The position numbers were made by a program, and so were the translations under genes. A stretch of 60,000 nt of DNA. Origin: Adiantum capillus-veneris. Lineage: Eukaryota > Streptophyta > Polypodiopsida > Polypodiales > Pteridaceae. Numbering within the stretch: position 1 is the first letter of the stretch; each line of letters opens with the position of its first letter. Below the pieces are notes generated by a model, which was given only the letters and a program-made list of their open reading frames with translations, made no database searches and was not told the DNA's origin. Location of the stretch: contig CM043962.1 of NCBI GenBank assembly GCA_014529385.2, positions 51,977,905 through 52,037,904 of the forward strand, in the 5' to 3' direction. Shown here in pieces: positions 34,101 through 40,914 of this stretch.

Positions 34101-37100
34101 AGTGGGTATCCCCTTGGCCCCATAAATAGGTGCCCAAGAAGAGGTAGGGTAAAGCCTGGAAAAATCCCCCGCAACCTAGCAAGAAATAAATAAAGTATGA
34201 GCGTGCCCCGACGAAATGGGCGGCCGGACCAAGCAGTCTAAATGCATATACAGAGGGTGGCAAGCAGGCCAAAGGCACACTAGCCGTACAAGTATTCCCT
34301 AGACCTATGAAGTAGCAGTGGTGTAAGTCTAACATTAGGCTCATGCCGCACTTTATATTGCCAGCCAGTACAATTGGGTTGCAACTTGGTCCACACTCAC
34401 GGGCCAACATTGTGTTTCGAAATGGCTTCAATCAGGAGGATGATTGTGATACACGAGGGCCAATCCACACTCCAGCCAGCCACTGAGCTAGTCCCTCGGG
34501 AAAGATGCAGAGATAGAGAGTGGTGTTAGGAGCAGTGTAACAAGGAACGGGTGGAACGCAGCCCAAACGTTCCGAAACGGCGTTCTGGACGAGTCCCATT
34601 CCTGAAACGGAGTCAAGAACGGATCATCGGTCCGGAACAGTGTAACTAGAACGGTGTTCTGGAATCGGGGGAACGGGACGGAACATGAGGCGGAATGACA
34701 GAACACAGGGCGGAACGGGCAAAAGTAGGCATTTGGGGGCAAATCTGGGGCTATTTGGGGGACATATTTAGGGCAGTTTGAGGGCAGTTTTGGGGTTGTT
34801 TAGGAGTTGATTTGGGACCAAGTTGAATGAAGGTAATTCAAGCTTTACTTTTAGTCAACCGTTTTGGCCCCGTTCCCATTCCCATTCCCCCCCCCCCCCC
34901 GTTCCGGACCCTCCCGTTCCCGTTCCGGGTAACTATGGTTGGGAGCTCATCTACACCTGATACTGTGGTTTATCTGGAGAGCCCTAGAGACACTGTGACA
35001 TTTGACTAGAACTGATTCACACACTCGGGGCAGTTTGAGAGACTCCAGGGCGCTTCAACCACATGCAAGAGCACCGTGAGAACTTCTTGCGGCTCTGGTG
35101 CCTAGGGCCCTTCTTCGCCATGGTTCATGGTGTGCCTGGATGGCAATACCATCCACCAGTGTGGCTTTTTCATCCTCCCATCTCCTAAACTAGCCTTATT
35201 GTGCATATCTTGTTTTTTCATTGGGAGCGTCTCTCCACATGCTGATGTAGCCGTCTCTAGCAGGGGCAGATTGTTGCCCATTGGGCAGTTTTATTAACTA
35301 ATGGAAGGATCTTTTTCTTGGGGTTAAAAAAAGGACGCTCCACGACACATAAGGGACATATGTCTAAGTCCCAATCTTTCTACGACTATTTGAGCTGAAA
35401 ACACTTTTTCAAATCTAGCAGAGGACTATAGACGTGTTCACTTCGAGGACAAGGACTAGTTCTAATTATAAAAATAAAGAAAAGAGCCAATCGTGGACAC
35501 GAAGCATCGAAGAATAGAGTCCTGGAGAAAGAAAAAGGATCTATCAAGAATTCTTAGTGCCAGGTGAATAAGTTTATAAAAGGTTTGGGACACTCGAATA
35601 CACGAGGAACATGGGCTAAAAAAACACTTTTTCCAATCAAGCAAAGAAGCAGTAAAGAGGAAAGCACCGTAGATGTGTTCAAGGACTCTAGTTCTATTTC
35701 TAGCGACAAAGAAGAGAGTTGGTCGCAGAAACGAACGCACCGAAGAATCGAGTCTTGGAGGACCAAAAGGCGCTGTCGACAATTCTCACTCAAAAATTCA
35801 AAGGGAGGTAGAGCGCGAAGTGAGTCAGCATATGAAGAGTTTGGGACACTCAATGGCACGCGAGGGACATAAGTCTAGTCCAAGTCTTTCCCGGCTAATT
35901 TGGATGAAAACACACCTTTTCCAATGTAGCAGAGAAGGGGTCAAGAGGAAAACATTGTAGGCATGTTCGCTTCGAGGACAAGGACTCTAGTTTTAGTTCT
36001 CGCGGCGAAGAAGAGAGTCGGCCGAACAAAAGAATGCATCAAAATACGGAGTTCCGGAGCACCACAAGGCGCTGTGACAATTCAAGAAGAGAATGACTCA
36101 AATAACAAATTCTCTACCTTTGGCTCTGCCTTTGACTGCCACCAACCAAGTAAAGTCAAAATGGGCAAGAAAGAATTAAAAAATGTGTCCAACTTGATAC
36201 AAAGCTTTTTCCGGGTTGTCTTTTATCCAACACTCTGACACCGCTTTCTCAAGAGGCATTTTCCAAAGGTTTCAAGGTTCAAAAAGAAGCAACCCACCTC
36301 AAGGGCAATGCACAGACGTGGTAACTCTTCTACTGCACAGCAAGACACCTCACAATTGGGTGAGGTTTAAGAGATTGTTCTCATCTCTTCGGATGAAATC
36401 AAAATATGAAGCAAAGACTTTGACTGCATGGAATCATCTCGGATTAAGAAAAAAGATACTCTCTCCAATTACAATCAGAAAACTTGAGATACTTTTCTAC
36501 CAATCACTTCTTTCCGGAAGGTCTCTTAACACAAAATAGCCCTCACTCCCTAATTTGCCCCTAAGATCCACCAGGCAGAAGATGAAACAATTAGCCCAAG
36601 CAATTGCGTCAAACCCCTACCCATAACTCCACTAACCATGGATTATTTTACTTATAGCATTGATGGTAAATGGACCAAAGTTGACAATCCACTATCACCA
36701 CATAACTGTTTAGAAATCCATGTACCATGATAAGGGCGAGGCAATGTTTTCACTATTAACAACTGAAAAGACAAGCAATGATAATATTGCTTAGAGCAAG
36801 ACAAGAGGACATGATACAAATTTGTGGTGCTCCAATCATTTTTTACAAGATCATGTTGCAAATCACATGTTATTTCACAATGTATGTGTGCATACCAACC
36901 TCTTCATCAAAACAAAACAACAAAACCTGAAAATCTTCTGAAGCTGCATATCAACTTCTTTCAGGACGTTCCAAAACTGCTTTTTGAGTCACTTGAAAGA
37001 TCAATGCAGCTCATCGGAACAGCACATACATTATAGTAACCGAGACAACCATGGCATCACATTATAGGGCCCCTTTCACATTGAAACTATTCGTTCATTC

Positions 37101-37394
37101 AGGCAGATATACCACCAAAATCAGCCTTCCTTTAAATACACACATCACATGAACCTAGACCAAAGCCATCCACACAAGAGCCCTTCCCCAAGTTTGCTAG
37201 AACAATGCTGTGATCGTGTCATAAACAAAAGCAGAACAACTTACCAATGCAAATACGGCAACAAGGGAGTACGCAGCGCACAGTGTGTAAAAGACGACCT
37301 CCTGCAAAGTGCTTGAATCATTTTGCCACCAGTTTCTCAAAAAATTCACAACTGGGAGATCTGCATGGGGGCGAGGCATCCAGATGACTTCCAT
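20229..37394 (-). CDS. TOM1: TOM1/TOM3/THH1-family multispanning membrane protein gene (partial)
   Basis: Six exons were placed by protein similarity and splice signals: 37245-37394, 20874-20964, 20740-20792, 20570-20662, 20390-20461 and 20229-20301. All have GT donors and AG acceptors and join in frame for 177 codons. Family landmarks are [56 protein letters not shown] and [12 protein letters not shown]. Known members are about 290-residue, roughly seven-pass tonoplast proteins; Arabidopsis TOM1 and TOM3 are host factors that tobamovirus replication needs. Intron 1 is 16.3 kb and full of retrotransposons. C-terminal exons are absent, so the gene either continues beyond position 1 or is truncated. 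Confidence 0.93.
20390..20461 (-). CDS. TOM1: TOM1-like exon 5
   Basis: 72 nt, phase 0 at both ends, bounded by GACAG/GCTC and ACAG/GTTC. It encodes [20 protein letters not shown] and on to IQ, the conserved loop and start of the next helix. Confidence 0.9.
20570..20662 (-). CDS. TOM1: TOM1-like exon 4
   Basis: 93 nt, phase 0, bounded by ATGCAG/GTTT and CATCAG/GTAGG. It encodes [20 protein letters not shown] and on to FWAEIYHQ, the most conserved helix of the family. Confidence 0.95.
20740..20792 (-). CDS. TOM1: TOM1-like exon 3
   Basis: 53 nt, bounded by TTTACAG/CTCG and CGA/GTAAGG. It encodes [17 protein letters not shown]. The two leading bases complete the codon begun in exon 2. Confidence 0.9.
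20874..20964 (-). CDS. TOM1: TOM1-like exon 2
   Basis: 91 nt, bounded by ACCTAG/ATAC and GCTG/GTAGG. It encodes [20 protein letters not shown] and on to FIVNA. A stop lies immediately before the acceptor, so the splice site is needed. Confidence 0.93.
21870..22095 (+). repeat. LTR C-like fragment
   Basis: CTTGTAAGAATAAATAGAACCCTTGGGGCCTCACTCT-type sequence with GCATCTGGAC and GAGTCTGAGAGCAAAGG corresponds to the reverse complement of 6840-7000. It is the R/U5 part of a related LTR in plus orientation. Confidence 0.6.
22137..22169 (+). repeat. (CT)n microsatellite, 33 nt
   Basis: Pure TC/CT dinucleotides at a joint between LTR C-like sequence and a copia fragment. Confidence 0.95.
22228..22578 (-). 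pseudogene. Copia gag fragment
   Basis: The minus-strand frame has [38 protein letters not shown] and [18 protein letters not shown], which follow the plant copia gag (UBN2/retrotran_gag) helix pattern, especially A W..L...F and L...L..LKM.p......H. Only this core is left and no copia pol follows; the N-terminal half of the frame overlaps sequence related to LTR D and is probably not gag. Confidence 0.6.
23091..24600 (+). pseudogene. Gag relic of the plus-strand family D element
   Basis: The likely start is ATG 23091 ([16 protein letters not shown]). Recognisable later parts are [34 protein letters not shown] and 24112-24468 with [20 protein letters not shown] and [12 protein letters not shown]. 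Each aligns with the gag at 30.4-32.0 kb on the other strand. Several frameshifts and stops are present, for example near 23460 and 23690. Confidence 0.8.
24610..24770 (+). pseudogene. Chromodomain relic of the plus-strand family D element
   Basis: Bases translate to segments close to [20 protein letters not shown] and KWMEE of the intact element's chromodomain, followed by a counterpart of [11 protein letters not shown]. It directly follows the gag relic, which shows the extent of the pol deletion. Confidence 0.75.
24826..24998 (+). repeat. 3' LTR of the plus-strand family D element, part 1
   Basis: It starts TGATGATAGAGC after the purine run AAAAGAGGGG. ACAAGTTTTTCTCAAGTGTA matches 22754 in the 5' LTR. 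It is cut at 24998 by the full-length element and continues at 33463. Confidence 0.7.
24999..26354 (-). repeat. 3' LTR of the full-length family D element
   Basis: It runs TGAAACCGGCC to GCTGGTGACA, 1356 bp. It pairs with 32101-33457 and with the older solo LTR at 7254-8735. Confidence 0.95.
26355..26368 (-). other. Polypurine tract of the full-length family D element
   Basis: The minus strand reads CAAGAGGGGGGTA directly before the LTR start TGTCACC. Confidence 0.85.
26369..26928 (-). other. Untranslated 3' part of the family D element
   Basis: About 560 bases lie between the pol stop and the polypurine tract. They include repeated CCATTTTGCCACTG-like and ACACCTGTCGACACAT-like motifs but no convincing reading frame. 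Confidence 0.5.
26929..30333 (-). CDS. Ty3 chromovirus Pol (protease, RT, RNase H, integrase, chromodomain)
   Basis: The 1134-residue frame holds protease ([10 protein letters not shown] near residue 37, with Pro in the catalytic triplet), RT at about 230-430 ([33 protein letters not shown] for motif C), RNase H at about 520-640 ([27 protein letters not shown]), integrase at about 690-960 (HRG..CLICQ zinc site, MDFI, SDRDP, SEEAN for the DDE triad) and a C-terminal chromodomain ([18 protein letters not shown]). The chosen methionine is only the first after a TAG; homology continues upstream in the same frame into gag. It copies and integrates the element. Confidence 0.95.
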   Translation of the reverse strand: MAGLVLDMVGNKPNSDASELCRAWGKVRDQTVLIFFDPGAKANFISPELASKLGIRPEEMGYTAEAGLVCPGHTEAVTPIIRKLRLHIQSYVDAEEFYIMPLDGCDVLLGIPWLFRVQGILDAYNKKITVQSRGKTHILDVKLKGESIPTVSAFAITSVMKKHLFAYLVFAREVSDCDESNLSVLDKERSMFLQQYSDSFSDSLPSQLPPERPEDHAIDLVPGSSPPNKPPYRVSAAQQKEIMGQVQELLEKRLIQPSSSPFCSPVLLVQKKDGSWRMCIDYRALNKNTIKNRFPIPRIDDIMDKLEGAAMFSRIDLKIGYHQIRSRSEDVHKTSFRTTFGLYEFLVMPFGLTNALATFNRMMDKIFRPHQQFVGTFFDDMIVYSKNEEEHRHHLAIVFKELRSHRLLINAKKSEFFLEEIHFLGHIVSKDGVRMDPAKVEAIKSWPNLKTVHDVRSFLGLCSYYRRFIRNFVEIASPLHALQKKAVTFRWTQKEISAFNLLKEKMTSDPVIVLPDLRKSFVVQCDACGSSIGAVLMQDGRVVAYESRILQGPEMTMQVYEKELLAVIHALLSWKHYLLGVDFVVQTDHQTLQYFLTQTKLSEKHMRWANILSMFHFQIVHVEGKKNVVADALSRKPQISVVSIPYHHELDDMREQYENDEDFARVFEQLMQGQRHEHYLLKDGFMMMHGRLCVTKPLRRKVMAESHVPPYAGHRGIDATVKAVETFFYWPTLRRDVDAFVRECLICQKVKFDRQKAPGLLQPLPIPDKPWESIAMDFIFDLPRTQTGNDGIWTIICRFSKQAHFIPVRKKIKPDQMARLFMSNIFKYHGMPQSIVSDRDPRMTSLFWRGLFENMGTTLKFSSSFHPQTDGQSEEANSTVLDLLKCYVSEHKGKWEQYLPLVEYAYNNTVHSSTGKAPFEIVEGGKKVPPILHTKDKIFEADKYVQDMDEMYKKVKVALERTQAKQKKAADRHRREVVYSLGDWVLLRFEKARLKKMKGKERLFPKLSMRYYGPFQVCDIISDVAYRLKLSDSWKIHNAFHVSLLRPYVGDVPEDMPAEDQPEVEELDEILVPEQILAHKERKVKGKVARRYLVKFRNYPPMDAKWMEEGELAESPTVLSLYLEAFDLQPTLTP
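30418..31479 (-). CDS. Gag, capsid and nucleocapsid part
   Basis: The frame carries [40 protein letters not shown] and [20 protein letters not shown], the standard gag helices, then a Lys/Glu-rich linker and the beginning of a CX2C knuckle (CFICE). A TAG at 30418 falls inside the knuckle; after it the same frame reads PGHIAYNCP and runs on into pol. It is one frame with 31540-31992 and 26929-30333. Confidence 0.9.
   Translation of the reverse strand: MAGHALGIQFYTPGTVFGSAQTMMPNPMYGVTGMLPGFQNTQGQFRMPQANFGMVGITNQQPNMAFPGQVNSGQGTQMNPNSVPMFQSLPYDNLTPLERPTPYKEGGKGVTFTTFTGFDDRKKALSFLQQFDKAYAGGNFTEASKVRKAATFLTGNAGQWWTTLLLQGQAPSTWIYFKQIFAAAWLSDDFEADVMTEWHQLTAATCRNLDDYNRKFWKALLPVTSYRFVPLTEQIEKYCCGLPKGLRKYCTKTKVTTLTQLIEVANTGNGLLKGEDCEFNTGVKAGSGKKNSAKKHVPNEAPKGTQESANAGKDKATAESEKGPAKKWKRCFPRKSEEQKKVLRTENKCFICE
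31540..31992 (-). CDS. Gag, N-terminal part
   Basis: It starts [16 protein letters not shown], is low in structure and rich in Gln and Pro, and ends at a TAG (31540) after [10 protein letters not shown]. In the plus-strand relative the same place reads [11 protein letters not shown], and downstream of the TAG here the frame reads VFPPPS. So the stop replaces an ordinary codon, most simply CAG. Confidence 0.85.
   Translation of the reverse strand: MADRPDDVTEEVSSSQGQQTHEVGESSRPPQTDDDIFRTQLATAVAMFTQVMQNPRFLAFLQPLVPSQQVGSLDHIQKPVKARAQVIHTAQSMETPVHLTENMQSPQPMPNVQEQVAEMPVFQVVPVQPATFQQPIAGSNGQGSNLQAMQ
32083..32100 (-). other. Primer binding site of the full-length family D element
   Basis: On the minus strand TGGTTCCATCGACGGGAT directly abuts the LTR end. 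The plus-strand relative has TGGTTCCGTTGTCGG at the same place. It starts TGG as required for a tRNA CCA end; the tRNA was not identified. Confidence 0.75.
32101..33457 (-). repeat. 5' LTR of the full-length family D element
   Basis: 1357 bp, nearly identical to 24999-26354. Confidence 0.95.
33463..33619 (+). repeat. 3' LTR of the plus-strand family D element, part 2
   Basis: GCCAAGCCTTGTTTTGTTTT and the following GTGTTGAATTCC..CACAAGCTTATTC match 22855-22994. It ends CCAGTTTCA, the same end as the 5' LTR at 22994. Confidence 0.85.
33640..33985 (+). pseudogene. LINE C-terminal fragment (zf-RVT)
   Basis: The plus strand translates to [14 protein letters not shown], then [20 protein letters not shown], matching the CX2C..ET..H.LW.CP pattern of LINE ORF2 ends, with Asp in place of the last Cys. 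It differs from the 7-19 kb LINE and belongs to another clade. An internal TAG interrupts it. Confidence 0.6.
33986..34524. other. Unassigned intron sequence
   Basis: A GC-richer stretch with CGAGCAGCCCCCCATG-like start. No frame or repeat end was recognised. Confidence 0.4.
34533..34937. mobile_element. hAT-type miniature element (MITE)
   Basis: The ends CAGTGTAACAAGGAACGGG and, inverted, CATAGTTACCCGGAACGGG match at 14 of 19 positions. Flanks are GTTAGGAG (34525-34532) and GTTGGGAG (34938-34945), an 8-bp duplication with one mismatch. The subterminal parts are packed with GGAACGG-type repeats in opposite orientation at the two ends. Length 405 bp and no coding capacity fit a non-autonomous hAT element needing a transposase from elsewhere. 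A run of 13 C lies near the right end. Confidence 0.8.
35100..35340 (+). other. LINE-like 3' end
   Basis: GCTGATGTAGCC..., a G/T-rich stretch and a terminal GGGGTTAAAAAAAGG resemble a non-LTR 3' end and loosely the segment at 19930-20140. It may belong to the fragment at 33640-33985, split by the MITE and other DNA. Confidence 0.35.
35380..36110 (+). repeat. Three-copy degenerate tandem repeat (235-295 bp)
   Basis: GACAAGGACTCTAGTTYT with GACAAAGAAGAGAGT and CGAAGAATCGAGTC recurs near 35450, 35680 and 35980, with GTTTGGGACACTC and CCAATCAAGCAAAGAAG-like blocks between. Copies are about 70% alike by eye. The repeats lead into the gag relic. Confidence 0.65.
36110..36540 (+). pseudogene. Ty3 gag relic
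   Basis: In two frames the plus strand gives [10 protein letters not shown] followed by [20 protein letters not shown] and KTLTAWNHL, the gag pattern of LKG.A..W, W..F...F and a final W.L. Frame changes at about 36330 and 36440. No protease or later domain follows. Confidence 0.65.
36545..37244 (-). other. Intron 1 proximal part, no recognised element
   Basis: AT-rich sequence next to exon 1 without repeat homology to other parts of the window. Confidence 0.5.
37245..37394 (-). CDS. TOM1: TOM1-like exon 1 with start codon
   Basis: The ATG at 37394 opens 50 codons ([14 protein letters not shown]...), reaches [20 protein letters not shown] and ends VAVFAL at a GTAAGT donor. Phase 0 fits exon 2. 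A second in-frame Met lies six codons in and could be the start instead. The N-terminal helix matches the first transmembrane segment of the family. Confidence 0.9.
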
Positions 37395-37635
37395 GTGGAC
37401 CTGTGTAATTGTTTAACACAGCACTCGAATGGAAAATGCAAATGTGAGGTGGCACCCCGGCACTTGATTCTTCATATGGTGAAGTGTAGAAAGGATCCGA
37501 ACATAGAGAGGTTGTTAGCCGCAAGGAAGGATCAAAACTGCCGCTGAAACCAGGAAAAAGCAACCGATAACTTGAGCAGGAAGGAGGGCAAGGAAACGTA
37601 CAAAAAAGACTCTGCCAATGTATGTTTTGCGCCGC
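37395..37635 (-). promoter_or_regulatory. 5' untranslated region of the TOM1-like gene
   Basis: About 210-240 bases between the TATA box and the ATG. It contains upstream ATGs, for instance in ATATGAAGAATC, so short upstream frames may lower translation. Confidence 0.55.
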
Positions 37636-37650
37636 TCTATATATATATGG
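37636..37650 (-). promoter_or_regulatory. TATA box of the TOM1-like gene
   Basis: The minus strand reads CCATATATATATAGAG, a strong TATA element placed upstream of exon 1. A G-box core CACGTG lies at 37885-37890, about 240 bases further upstream. Confidence 0.65.
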
Positions 37651-37884
37651 GTTATCCCTAAAGGGAAAAGCAAGTAAAACCCTAAGAAAACAAGAAGAAC
37701 GCGGGCGATGGCGGAACCCTAGAGCGGGCAACCCAAAACTGCCTTCGCCAGTGAGGGAGGTGGAAGAGGAAGCGCGCTTTCTTGGCCCTGCCAAATCAGG
37801 CAACCTTGCTTCCCTCCACGCTTCTGATGGGCCAGAGGCCTTTACTGCTTTTGACACGTCTGTCTAATAATTATTGGCGTCTGC

Positions 37885-37890
37885 CACGTG
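37885..37890. promoter_or_regulatory. G-box core CACGTG
   Basis: The palindrome is set in TGCCACGTGGAC, a typical bZIP/bHLH binding context, in the promoter region of the TOM1-like gene. Position only; binding not shown. Confidence 0.35.
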
Positions 37891-37899
37891 GACAAGTCC

Positions 37900-38740
37900 T
37901 TGTTGGTCTCCGATACTCAAAACTCCGACCGCTGTTGCTGTTACGACAACATTGCCCTGGTACCATGTCGTTGCAACTTGCACCTCCTCTCGTCGGCTGC
38001 AGCCCCTGATCCTACGATGGAATTTAATTTGTTGAAGACGGAGAGAGGTTTGGCATTTTTAAACCTTTGCTTAGGCATCTGAGGGCTCACGCGTGTACAT
38101 GAACATGGAGAAGAGAGCCTACCCTTGAACAGATTTCTTAGCAAGAGGTAAGGTAAGGGGGCTAGTAGAATGGCAGCACCTAATTCCAACGAATGCACAC
38201 CCCAATAATGCAGCGCTCGGTAATTACTTCAGCGTTTGTCAAAGCGACGGGCTGACTTTTCTGTGATCGCGCGATTGGTTTGACCCTTCTCTAATACTGG
38301 CCCTCACATGCAATACAACTCTTTTGCATCAATTCCATGTTGGAGTGGCAAATTACTAAGCACGACATGACCTGCAAGCTTTTTTTATGATTGAATTCAG
38401 ATGAGAAAAGAAGTTGATGTAGGCGAAACATGAAGTCTCTTTAGAGGGGAAAAAGCACTCCTCAACTTTGGTGCCACAAGATTGGCCCCCTCACCTTAGA
38501 GAGGGTGGAGATGAACTCTACTCACATCCTACACAATACACACATAAAGACAACACCCATCAACATCACTCTAGAGACAAATGACAAGGGGCGTAGAGAG
38601 AGATAGAGAGAGGTGAGATGTGCCAAACCAAATAGGGAGTTTCTAATTTTTACCAAAGTTTTCTATGAAAGCAAAGGAATTTTTGAAGATACCTATTGAA
38701 GAATGTGATGTGGGTGTCCTACTAGGATTGGCATTGATGC

Positions 38741-38776
<36 letters not shown>

Positions 38777-39415
38777 GTCTATTAGGTTGGATTCACCATC
38801 GGCCACGGATTGATCTAGGTTGTCTTCCCATGTAACCTTCCTCATGAGATGGCGACCACGTAATGTCTTCACACATGGATGTGAACATCATGATACTACT
38901 TCGTCTCCTTTTTTTCATGTTGATGTGCAAGAAGCCTAGTGGCTTAGCTTCTCTTGCAAGCTCCGGTTGTCGAAGTTTGAAGAGCACTTTGGATGTCCTG
39001 CATATGGGTGAGGAGGAAGGTACAACCCAAGAGCTTGCCGAGCTTGGGTATGGTAGGAGAAGAAGAAAGGCGGTCAACCTGAGAGAAGAGGGGGGGGGAG
39101 GACATCGCACTGCTTCCTTGCAACAGTGAGAGTTTGCCATATCTATTTCACTCATTTCACTCTAAAAACTTGAGAAGGCCACATGGCATTACCCCTGTAT
39201 CTACACTTCTCACTTTCCTCGCTTCTTAATAGGCAACACTTGCCATATATCATGTGACATATCGATGGAAAGAGCTTGGCAATGTGTTCCAAATGCAATA
39301 TGGTTTGACAAATTCGAAGTTAAGATGCTCAGGTTACGGCCATTTTTTTAAAAAGAAGCAAAAACTGGTGGGACCGTGACCACAAGCCCATTTTCATTGG
39401 TGTAGAGAGTATATT
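37900..39415. other. Upstream intergenic region without a recognised gene
   Basis: Several short frames exist but none has a domain or codon pattern that convinced me. A GA microsatellite lies at 38744-38775 and a G-tract at 39090. Confidence 0.5.
38744..38775 (-). repeat. (GA)n microsatellite, 32 nt
   Basis: Pure GA dinucleotides. Confidence 0.95.
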
Positions 39416-39419
39416 CCAA

Positions 39420-40330
39420 AAGCATCTTTGACACTAAAGGGCCCTTTTAGGGTTCATATTTTTCCTAATGATTTGTTTCGAGTACAAAAGGTTTCATAGG
39501 ATCCACAATAGCTAAGACGGGTGCATTAGCTAGAGCCTCCTTAAGTGTATCAAAACTTTGCTATTGAGCTTCTCCCCAATGAAATGCTTTGCCATTGGCT
39601 TTCAATTGGTGAGCCATAGGAATAGCAATTTGGGCATAGTTTTTAACAAAACCTCGCTAGAAAATCTGAAGCTCTTTCAAATCAATTGATCCATATGTAA
39701 TTCGACAACAACGATTACATGCCCTAGATAGTGAATTTTTTCTTTCAAAAAATCACACTTGGTTTCCTTAGCATATAATTTGTGTTGCTATAGCAAATGT
39801 TGTAAGTGTTATTCTTCAGATGCACTATACACTGAAATCTCATCAAGAAAAACAATGATAAACTTGCCCATATATGGTTTCAAAACACATTCCATGAATG
39901 TCATGAAAGTAATTGGCGCATTGCTTAAGCCAAAAGGAATAACCAAAAACTCATAATGTCCAAACCTTGTTCAAAAACCAGTTTTAGGTATATCAGCAAG
40001 CCAAATATGGGCATGGGTGAGCTTGTCAAACAAATTATCAACTCGTGGTAACACATACTTATTCTTAATGGTGACCATATTAACCCACAGTAATCGATGC
40101 ACATGCACATACTACCATTTTTCTTCACTTGCATAAAGGGAGATGCCCATGGTGAAGAATTAGGTTGAATAAACCCTTTATGAAAGTAGTCAGCAAGCTG
40201 AAATTTCACCTCGATAGTCTCAGAATGACTCATTCTGTAAGGCGGCTTACTAATGGGCTTCATATTTGCAACCACATCTATGTCGTGATGCATAGAACAT
40301 GTCAATAGTAACCCTGTCAAAGGTGGTAGC
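39420..40330 (-). pseudogene. Decayed Ty3 reverse transcriptase
   Basis: Going 40330 to 39420 on the minus strand: DIDVVANMKPISKPPYRMSH, FIQPNSSPWASPFMQVKKN, CIDYCGL, then in shifted frames PFGLSNAP, a [10 protein letters not shown] motif C relic, and C-terminal HYLGH and SF-type blocks. These follow the Ty3 RT order. Motif C has Glu for the second Asp, and many stops are present. It is unrelated at close range to the other pols here. Confidence 0.75.
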
Positions 40331-40469
40331 GGAAAATGCAATGAAGACAAGAACTGGCTCTTGATTCGGTGGACACCTCGACTTTGATCTAGAAAACGTG
40401 CAATTCCAGATACATGAACAAGGCACCTGTAGAGAAGAGAGATCACTAAGGTAGAAAGAAACGGGACAT

Positions 40470-40471
<2 letters not shown>

Positions 40472-40519
<48 letters not shown>
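40472..40519 (-). repeat. (GA)n microsatellite, 48 nt
   Basis: Pure GA dinucleotides directly upstream of the decayed RT segment. Confidence 0.95.
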
Positions 40520-40525
<6 letters not shown>

Positions 40526-40715
40526 TCTCCATGTTGTTAACAATCTGCTCATACAAGTGACTAAGGGTAGTCTTGGCATATATCTGACATGCCTCACGGC
40601 TAGACCCAAGGTACACACATTTGCAATTGTTACTAACACAGCCAACTGCTCCTACACACGAGACCACTGACATGAAAACAACACGAGCCACAACCCCAAC
40701 ATTGATCCACCTCCT

Positions 40716-40718
<3 letters not shown>

Positions 40719-40747
<29 letters not shown>
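40719..40747 (-). repeat. (GA)n microsatellite, 29 nt
   Basis: Pure GA dinucleotides. Confidence 0.95.
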
Positions 40748-40751
<4 letters not shown>

Positions 40752-40914
40752 TTTGTGCTCCTAGACCGACACACAAGGATGGTGTTATGCCTCTAACTGA
40801 GATAATCATGGGATGGGCTGCCCTGAGGGGATGACAAGAAGGGGAAGACTTGTTTCCCATCTCTCCTAGCAAAGCATCACCTCCATGAGAAGCCCGTCAT
40901 TCTTTGCGAACCCC

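Larger units (their letters stand above)
20965..37244 (-). other. TOM1-like intron 1, 16.3 kb of nested repeats
   Basis: It is bounded by TTG/GTAAGT (donor at 37244) and ACCTAG (acceptor). It contains LTR C-like sequence, a copia gag fragment, two related Ty3 elements, LINE remnants, a hAT-type MITE and a gag relic. The flanks 20966-21550 and 36545-37240 show no recognised element and may be original intron. Confidence 0.85.

Noticed and set aside
37318-37857. 179-codon minus-strand frame overlapping the TOM1 promoter and exon 1
   Set aside because: It is in a different frame from the conserved exon, crosses the TATA box and has low-complexity composition.
38793-39155. Possible small gene on either strand upstream of TOM1
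   Set aside because: Both overlapping frames have low-complexity ends and no motif, start context or splice pattern that favours one of them.
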